From the NCBI RefSeq assembly GCF_032884065.1, contig NC_088863.1, positions 63,139,604-63,203,603 on the forward strand: 64,000 nucleotides of DNA, in the 5' to 3' direction. A model generated the notes under the pieces. That model had not been told where the DNA came from, did no database searches, and was given only the letters and a program-made list of their open reading frames with translations. Within the stretch, counting starts at the first letter, position 1. Each line of letters opens with the position of its first letter. A program made the translations under genes and the position numbers. Positions 57,584-64,000 of this stretch are shown here, one piece after another. This DNA comes from Artemia franciscana (taxonomy: Eukaryota > Arthropoda > Branchiopoda > Anostraca > Artemiidae).

Positions 57584-58405
57584 TTAAATGTCCATTATCT
57601 TCACTGGCTTAACCACTCTACCAGTTCTTGTTACATAGGGTTGTAAATAATCCTCTCCATTTCTGCTTTCACTCTTTGCTGCTGGATGGTGTGTTGGAGT
57701 TCTATATGGACTGTCTTGGAAGATTTCTCCAGTACTACAATTATCTGGAGTCTTTGAAGCAGCCTTTTTTGGAGAAGATGATTGAGTCACAGGAGGGTGA
57801 AATTCTGCTAGAAGGTCCTCATCCCCTGTGAATCCTGAAGATTGTTGAACACTGTTGTCTTCAGCACTGGACCGTGGTTTCAAATGGGCCCGATTTCTGC
57901 AATAAAATCTACCATTTTCGGCTTGTATAAGGTAAGATCTTGGAGCTATGCATGACGTCACTACACCTTTTGCCCAACGTGTAACTTCCTTTGACAGCTT
58001 GACCCAAATGGGTTGGTTGTCTTTCAACTCTATTAGATCTTTAGACGCCTTGTCATAGTTCTGCTTCTGTCTTTCTTGTCAACTAGTTCTTGCTTTGAGG
58101 AACTTTGTCTTTGGAACAGTATTTGGCTCCAGTTGCTGCCGAGTACAGGGAAGGATGGATCTTAAATTTCTACTCATAAGAAGCTGGGCAGGTGATGCCT
58201 CACCGTCTATTGGAGTATTCCGATATTCTAAAAGACCAAGGTAGGGGTCTTTATTGGACTCTATAGCTTTTAGCATGATCCTCCTTCCAAGGAATGTGGC
58301 CAGTTCGTCTTTGTTTGATGGATGTGGCATCTCAATTATGGCTTGAACTTTTGAAGGATCTGGTTTGATAACATCTGCAGTTATTAGATGTCCAAAATAT
58401 GGCAC
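57584..58405 (-). pseudogene. Gypsy pol: RT end fused to integrase end by deletion
   Basis: The frame 58,405 to 58,079 begins with the RT connection segment FGHLITADVIKPDPSKVQAI, then ELATFLG, and switches abruptly to integrase residues LLEYRNTPIDGEASPAQLLM. RNase H and most of the integrase core are therefore missing. The frame 58,027 to 57,584 encodes the integrase C-terminal barrel (KDNQPIWVKL, GVVTSCIAPRSYLI) and ends with RTGRVVKPVKIMDI. A stop lies between the two frames. Confidence 0.8.
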
Positions 58406-59271
58406 GCTTGTTGATCCAAATATGCATTTTCTGGATTAAACCTTACTCCAAATTCTCTGTCCTTCTCTAGGACTTTCCTTAAATTCTCATCATGTTCTTC
58501 ATTTTTTCCTGATACAAGGATATTGTCAACAATGACGCTAATGCCTTTCAAGTTGCCAAAGGTTTTTACCATCTTTTGCTGGAATTCGTCTTGTGCACAT
58601 ATTAATCCAAACGGCATTCTTTTGTATTTGTACCTGCCAAATGGAGTGTTGAAAGTTGTGACAAGTGAAGACTTCTCAGTTAATGCCAGCATCAAATACC
58701 TGGATGTTGAATCAAGCTTAGAGAACTTATTGTGGCCATGAATTTTGGCTGCTATATCTTCAAAAGTTGGCATTGGATAATAGGGCCTTTGTATGGACTT
58801 ATTAAGCTCTCTTGGATCCAAGCATAAACGTAACGAACCGTTTGACTTTTCCACAGCTACAATTGAATTAACCCACTCGGTTGGAGCCACCACTCTTTCA
58901 ATGATGTCTAATTTTTCCAGGCGCTCCAGTTTGCTTTTAACCCTCTCATGTAAGGCAAAAGGTATTCTCCTGACAGGATTATTGGATGGGATTGCATTCT
59001 TTTCTACATGGATCTCTACTTTACCTGGGAGTTTACCTATCCCAGCAAAGACGTCATCAAACTCTTTGGGAATTCGGTTCTTCTTAACACTCTTCTTTGT
59101 TGATAAGGAAGAGATAGATGTAGTTACCTTCACAAACCCCATTTCTACTGATGCTTGGTATTGTAGTATTGGATTCGACTGTATATTAACTACAAAGAAA
59201 CTGTACTTTTTGTTGATAATTCCTTTATGTCTACAATTTAACTCCTGCAATTGGAATGCGAGTTCCTCCAT
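58384..59271 (-). pseudogene. Gypsy reverse transcriptase
   Basis: The 295-codon frame contains PVRRIPFALHERVKSKLERL, WVNSIVAVEKSNGSLRLCLD, FSKLDSTSRYLMLALTEKSS, TTFNTPFGRYKYKRMPFGL and VIVDNILVSGKNEEHD. These are the fingers and palm of a Gypsy RT in order. The active-site motif reads VDN where the family has VDD, so the second catalytic Asp is lost and the enzyme is probably inactive. Its start overlaps the gag-protease frame by about 40 bp in another phase. Confidence 0.85.
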
Positions 59272-60240
59272 AAGCTACAAGGATCTGGCTTGTCTTGTTT
59301 AGTTGTGGTTTGGGTTTAAGTCTGTCAAAGATAGATTTTGGGATAACATTTGCTTCAGCTCCTGTGTCGATTTTGAATAGATTTTCCCATGCTGAATTAT
59401 TCAGTTTGATATCCACAGTCGGTTGGCTTGATTTCTCAGCCATGGCTCCAATAAGTAATGTATCAATATAAATTTCTTGTTCTTGATTTTCATCTGTTCC
59501 TTCCATATCAATAGTATCTACTGGTTCGCTACAGCAGGCACCAGCAAAATGATTTGTCTTTCCGCACTTGGAGTAAGACTTCCCTTTTGCTGGACATTTG
59601 TGATTTGGGTCATATGCCCCACCACAGAAGTAACACTTCTTACTTGGTGTGGGTTGGTCATACTTCTTTTGTCTTCTTACATAGTCTAATTCTTGTTTTA
59701 CATTCGGCTCCTTTACTGTTGTAGGTGACAAGGACATGGCTGACATGGACATGAGCTGCTCTTGTGTTGTCTCAAAAGCTCTTGCAATTGTCACTGTAGT
59801 GTCAAGAGTAAGGGTTCCACCTTGAGATAATAGTTTTTCTCGAATTCTATGTTGTTTCAGTTCACATATTAATCTGTCTCTCACCATCTCCTTCTAAAAA
59901 TTGTCCGTTTAACTCACAGTCTTTGACAAGCACCTTGAGGGCTGTAATGTATTGTTCAATTGATTCATGCTCCAACTGATCCTGCTTATGGAATTTATAG
60001 CGAGCGAATATAGGATTGTTCATAGGAGCAATGTACTCTTTAAATTTCTTAAGATAAATATCAAGTTTGTCTTTTTCTTCTGATATTAATGTCCAAGTAC
60101 TAAAGACATCTCGTCCTTTTTCTCCTAGCTAAAGAAGAAGGTATGCACATTGTTGTTTGGCATTCTTTCCACTCAGTGGTCCGCTGAATATGAGATTTAC
60201 ATGCTGTTCAAAATTTCTATGAAGGGAGGGAATTCAAAAT
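59231..60240 (-). pseudogene. Gypsy gag C-terminal part, zinc knuckles and protease
   Basis: From about 60,220 to 59,890 an interrupted reading gives gag capsid residues (WTLISEEKDKLDIYLKKFKE, FHKQDQLEHESIEQY). After a frame change the frame 59,887 to 59,231 continues with LICELKQHRIREKLLSQGGT. Two Cys/His knuckle-like clusters follow (CYFCGGAYDPNHKC and CGKTNHFAGACC), and then the aspartic protease active site FKIDTGAEANVIP. The protease motif DTGA is intact. Confidence 0.8.
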
Positions 60241-60294
60241 TTCCATGAAGGGAGTGCAAGATTTTCTAGCATTATTTAAAAAAAACAAACAATG

Positions 60295-60480
60295 AAAAAT
60301 AATTATGCAAAAGTTTTTTCAACTGGAAGTAAGGAGCAGAATTAAAAATTAAAACGAACAGAAATTATTACGCAAATGATGGGGCTTTTGTGATTCAGGG
60401 GTCATTCTTTATAAATTGGGACAATATTTAAGCTTTAATGTAAAGAGCAAGGTACAGACGAGGGGGTGAACCCCTCATAT
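60295..60480. repeat. Partial copy of the foldback family at 60.8-61.05 kb
   Basis: It shares aagtaaggagc, attaaaa and aacgaacagaaatta blocks with the left arm of the foldback that follows, then diverges. Confidence 0.5.
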
Positions 60481-60802
60481 GTGCACTAACAACATGAGAA
60501 TACAAAAGTTCGTTATATAAGCTAATTCATAAGTTACATATATCTTTTGCCAATAAAACATTCATAAAAAATTAAAAGTTTTAGTTGCCTTTTTAAGTAA
60601 CCAAAAAATCGGAGGGCAACTAGGCTTCCTCCTCTGCTCCTTTTTTTCTCAAAATCATTTGACCAAAACTATGAGAAAACCATTTAGCCAAAAAAATAAA
60701 TATGCAAATTTCGTTTTAATAATTCCTCTGCAGAGAGCCAAAGTCAAAACATGCATTGATTCCAAAACGTTTAGAAATTAAATAAAAAAACAAGTTTTTT
60801 AA

Positions 60803-61047
60803 CTGAAAGTAAGGAGCAACATTAAAACTTGAAAAACAAACAGAAATTACTTTGTATATGAAAGGGGCTGCTTCCTCATCAACGCCCTGCTCTTTACGCT
60901 AAAGTTTTTTACTGTTTTAAAAAGAAGAGTTGAGAGAAAGAGTCAAACTTTAGCATAAAGAGTGGGGCGTTGATGAGAAAGCAGCCCCTTTCATATACAA
61001 AGTAATTTCTGTTCGTTTTAAGTTTTAATGTCGCTCCTTACTTTCAG
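60803..61047. repeat. Foldback (hairpin) element with arms of about 100 bp
   Basis: The left arm starts ctgaaagtaaggagcaacat and the right arm ends atgtcgctccttactttcag. The arms match through the gaaaggggctgcttcctcat/aaagcagcccctttcatata blocks with few mismatches, and the loop is about 40 bp. It is a non-coding dispersed element type. Confidence 0.85.
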
Positions 61048-61284
61048 CTCCTGTTGGCCAGACAGTACTAATCTCTTCTTTTTTGCCCTCTTCTGCACAA
61101 GATAACTATCAATAAACTGACTCAAACAGTACAATTATTCATAGGAAAATCAGTGACACTTTTGCAGAGGTAACTTTCATCTTCTAACCTAAATGAAAAT
61201 TGGCTTCAAACAGCTGCTCAATATCATTATTTGTCTTTAGCCATTCAAATGTGCATTTGATATTTACTGCCAAGTTTATTATGT

Positions 61285-62505
61285 TTTCCCGGTGTCCCAG
61301 TTTGTAATATCTCTTTGAGTGTCCCGGTCGTCATTTATATTCCCTGTGTCCCGGTGTCCCGGTCGTCATTTGTGTCCCGGTGTCCCGGTCTGTAATTTCT
61401 ATTCGAACAATCCCTGTGTCCCGGTCGTCATTTATATATCCCGCCTGTGCCCCCGGCGTCCTCGTTGTAGGTGTGTCCCTGTGTCCCGGTCGTCATTTAT
61501 ATTCCCTGTGTCCTGGTCGTGATTTGTGTCCGGGTGTCCCAGTCTGTAATTTCTCTTTGAGGTTCCCGGTCGTCATTTATATTCCCTGTGTCCCGGTCGT
61601 CATTTGTGTCCCGGTGTCCCGGTATGCAATTTCATCAGTTGACAAACATGACTTCAGTCGTTGTCATTTATATTCCCTGTGTCCTGGTCGTCATTTGTGT
61701 CCCGGTGCTTTGTTGATGGTGATTGCTAATCGAACATTCCCTGTGTCCCGGTCGCTTTTTTTTTTAGTTTTCTTTTTCTCCTTTATTTTTCACTTTTTTT
61801 CCTTTTTTTAATTTTTTTTCTTTTTCAGTTTTTAGTTTTTTTTTATTAGTTTTTAGCCTTTCTTTCTTTTTAGTTTTTTTCTGTAGTTTAAGTTTTGTTT
61901 TGTTTTCTTCTTTTGTATTCAGATTCGAACCTGGAACCTCTAGAACCTAGAACCTGGAACATACCGCGTTACCAACTCAGCTACATCGGCTTGAATACTT
62001 TTGTTTTTGAATTGGTATATGATGAAATAATTCAGACGTCATATTGTATGATGAAAAAATTTTTAGTTTTTTTCTTTTTTTCTTTTTAGTTTTTTTATTG
62101 GTTTTTACCTTTTTTTTTTAGCTTATTTAGTTTTTTTTCGTTTTTTCTTTTTAGTTTTTTTTTTGTAGTTTTTATCTTTTTTATTTTTTTTTTTATTTTA
62201 TTTATATTTTTTTTGTTTTCTTTTTCTCTTTTATTTTTCAGTGTTTCCGTTTTTTTTAGTTTTTTTCTTTTTTAGTTTTTAGTTTTTTTTAGTTTTTACC
62301 TTTTTTTTAGTTTTTTTATTTTTTTTAGTTTTTTAGCTTTTTTAGTTTTTTTTTCTTTTTAGTTTTTTTTGTAGTTTTTACCTTTTTTAGTTTTTTTTCT
62401 TCTTTTGTATTAGTGTGAAATAATTCAGACGTCATATGTGGACAAACACGACGTTACTCGACAGACAGACAGACAGACATAACCCACAAACAACTCATTT
62501 TTATA

Positions 62506-62511
<6 letters not shown>
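61285..62511 (-). mobile_element. Non-autonomous Helitron, 3' end missing
   Basis: The minus-strand 5' end lies at about 62,511 (caactcatttttatatatat). Inside it are variant TGACGTC motifs, T-rich simple sequence (61,760-62,400) and a gtgtcccggtcgtcatttat-type minisatellite (61,290-61,760). No GC-rich hairpin follows on the left, and the minisatellite starts abruptly at about 61,288. Confidence 0.65.
61920..61990 (-). repeat. tRNA-like insertion in the T-rich part of the Helitron
   Basis: The reverse complement has a good box A (tagctgagttggtaacgcg) and a good box B (ggttcgaatc) about 40 bp apart, with cagattcgaacctggaacc at the 3' side. The T-stem has mismatches, and the region between the boxes repeats ggttcta words, so a functional tRNA is unlikely. 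A tRNA-derived SINE head or a tRNA pseudogene fits best. Confidence 0.45.
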
Positions 62512-62541
<30 letters not shown>

Positions 62542-62546
<5 letters not shown>

Positions 62547-62888
62547 ATATTCACAGGTGGGACACAGGGACACAACTACAATGGCGCGTAACGACGTACG
62601 CGCGCGGGGGGGGGGGGGGGGGGCGCGAAGTGCCCCCACCAACTGGGTGTTGGATAAAAAAATATAAAGGATAAAGATCCTCCAGAGCCATTGCTGGCGC
62701 ATAGGGCGTCGAATTGACGTTTCAGTTGCTGGGTGTTTTTACAGGAACAAGTAGCAAGTTTGTCGCCCAACCTTGCCGCGGCGTGGATCGAACCTTGGGC
62801 CCCGTATTGCCAAGCAGAGCACCAATCCACTGTGCTACAACAGGTTACTAGGTGTTGGGGTGGCGCGAAACGCCACCCCAACAGCTAG
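62542..62888 (+). mobile_element. Helitron 3' end (plus strand) interrupted by a SINE
   Basis: The segment from ttcacaggtgggacacaggg to the terminal cagctag (62,888) is the Helitron 3' end. The terminal hairpin is present (ggggtggcgcg/cgccacccc), but about 205 bp have been inserted in the gtgttgg that forms its left arm. A G-run of about 17 bp sits at 62,606-62,622. Confidence 0.75.
62654..62846 (-). mobile_element. tRNA-derived SINE with target-site duplication
   Basis: Read on the minus strand, the insert starts near 62,846 with a tRNA-like head: box A tagcacagtgg (62,837 to 62,827) and box B ggttcgatcc (62,794 to 62,785). A body of about 110 bp follows, and it ends in an A/T-rich tail (tttatatttttttat). 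It is flanked by actgggtgttgg (62,642-62,653) and actaggtgttgg (62,847-62,858), a 12-bp duplication with one mismatch. All features fit LINE-mobilised polymerase III retroposition. Confidence 0.75.
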
Positions 62889-64000
62889 TCTATAAATATA
62901 GACTAGCTATATAAATATAGACTAGCTCTATATATATCTAGTATATGAAAATGTAGTTCCTTGTAAAAACATTGGTTTTACCTTAAATTTTTCTTTCAAT
63001 TACAGAAGCACTTAGAGGTGACAAATTCCTGATACTATAATAAGATTAGCTACTGTAGTGCTATAGAAAGATTCAGTTTTTTTTTGTGGAAAAAATTGAT
63101 TATTTTGAAAATATGTATGTATTTTTTTTAATTGCAAAATGTTTTTAACACCATCAATTTCCTTTGAAAAGACTCATTAAACAGCTATCTATGATGTTCC
63201 GATGCCAAGCTATTTTAGGAAAAGAAAAAAGAAATGAAAGCCATGTTTCTTGATTTTCAAGCCAATATATTTCCCTTGTTGTTCAAGCAAAGAAATGGCA
63301 AGTTTCTTATATAGAGGTTTTGGCTAAAGCAGTTCTAATAGTGTACTTGTTGTTTATATCTGACTCTATTTTTTTTATTTATGGGCTGTCGCGCAAAAAG
63401 TTGGATAGCAAAGTAGCAATGCTAATTGGCAGATTTTGCCTGAAAATGCCATTTTTACATATAGGAATAATTCTTGTTCCAAGAAAAGCTGTCAAAACAT
63501 AAGTTGTGTTCCAATATGCAAAAAGTGGGGTAGCATAGTAGCAATGCTATTTAGCAGTTTTATTGAGTTAGTAAAATTTGTCAGCACATTTTGTCAGAAA
63601 ATACCAGCGTTTCAATCCCCGAATTTTCGGTAATTTCTCCAAAATCCCTCGTCAGGAAAAAAATTGGTTCCCCAAAAATTTCATTCAGGGTTGCCACCCC
63701 TAGTGATTTATAGGTTGTGACAATCCACCCCTAGTAACTATCACTTTCACTTAACTTGACATAATTTTTTCACTACTTTCCAAAGTTTTTGTCTCAAATA
63801 TTTACTAAACATCAAAAATCAGACATAGATCATTGAATCAAAGATTCTCTTGTGACAGAGAATTCCATCTGAACAAATTTACTTTCAGTATAATTCCGAG
63901 CATCAATGTAAAGGTTTTTTTTAGACAGCTGGACCATGAGGTTAATTTTTTTTTTTTTTATTTTGTTTAATTTTCAAAGGTCTGAAAATAAAAGAGAGTT
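62889..64000. other. AT-rich interval without a recognised gene
   Basis: Short palindromes of tagtctata/tatagacta lie at 62,887-62,930. A diverged direct repeat of about 45 bp (tagcaaagtagcaatgcta near 63,405 and tagcatagtagcaatgcta near 63,530) is present. No recognised gene was found. Confidence 0.4.

Larger units (their letters stand above)
57400..60250 (-). mobile_element. Ty3/Gypsy LTR retrotransposon, internally deleted and 5' truncated
   Basis: The minus-strand order is gag, nucleocapsid, protease, RT, a deletion junction, integrase end, then a polypurine tract (gaaagaaaggaga near 57,516-57,528) and the first bases of an LTR starting TGCTGTG at 57,515. The downstream LTR is cut off by the dispersed repeat near 57,400, and the upstream LTR and gag start are absent beyond 60,250. 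Protein similarity is of the K02A2.6-like Gypsy type. Confidence 0.85.

Noticed and set aside
58793..59302. 169-codon plus-strand frame
   Set aside because: It is antisense to the Gypsy RT.

Overview
This is a eukaryotic, AT-rich, repeat-dominated window. It has no operons or bacterial gene spacing, it carries intron-type splice signals, and most of its coding capacity belongs to decayed transposons. The mix of Helitrons, Penelope-like elements (PLE), RTE-type LINEs, Ty3/Gypsy and Polinton/adintovirus-like relics, together with long (TA)n tracts, fits an arthropod. Several dispersed repeats (52.6 kb, 57.0 kb, 60.3-61.0 kb) resemble repeats I associate with brine shrimp (Artemia). That organism call is recollection, not something the sequence proves.

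Layout. 0.1-0.9 kb: LINE fragment (-). 0.95-1.86 kb: protein-primed family B DNA polymerase relic (-). 2.8-3.6 kb: Penelope-like GIY-YIG fragment (+). 7.0-7.3 kb: probable exon of an HD-type phosphohydrolase (-). 7.9-12.3 kb: decayed (+) gene series in Polinton/adintovirus order (small gene, integrase, penton-like, minor virion, double-jelly-roll major capsid). 12.4-13.9 kb: an RT-like scrap and a Cys-rich coding remnant (-). 14.8-15.5 kb: TIR element inside a TA tract. 15.5-28.7 kb: a pile of Helitron copies, all minus strand up to about 24.85 kb and all plus strand after it, with (TA)n between copies. Inside this pile, 16.9-18.8 kb is a unique interval with exon-like segments (-). 28,705-28,804: assembly gap of 100 N. 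28.8-38.55 kb: RTE-like LINE (+), split by a 5.48-kb Helitron that still carries Rep and helicase reading frames. 38.6-42.3 kb: AT-rich DNA with no gene seen. 42.3-45.5 kb: second DNA polymerase B relic (-) with internal duplications. 47.1-48.75 kb: PLE (+) with inverted tails. 49.4-51.1 kb: tandem duplication of about 800 bp. 53.2-55.5 kb: TA tract and inverted repeat families. 57.4-60.25 kb: internally deleted Ty3/Gypsy element (-). 60.8-61.05 kb: foldback. 61.3-62.9 kb: Helitron remnants, one interrupted by a tRNA-derived SINE.

How it fits together. Nothing here looks like a cooperating set of host genes. The functional sets are inside elements: Helitron Rep plus PIF1-like helicase, PLE RT plus GIY-YIG nuclease, Gypsy gag-protease-RT, and polymerase, integrase and capsid genes of virus-like Polintons. 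All visible copies carry stops, frameshifts or deletions. The least expected pattern is how often inverted duplication recurs: LINE tail, PLE tail, the Helitron cluster, several 75-150 bp hairpins and many perfect 11-17 bp micro-foldbacks.
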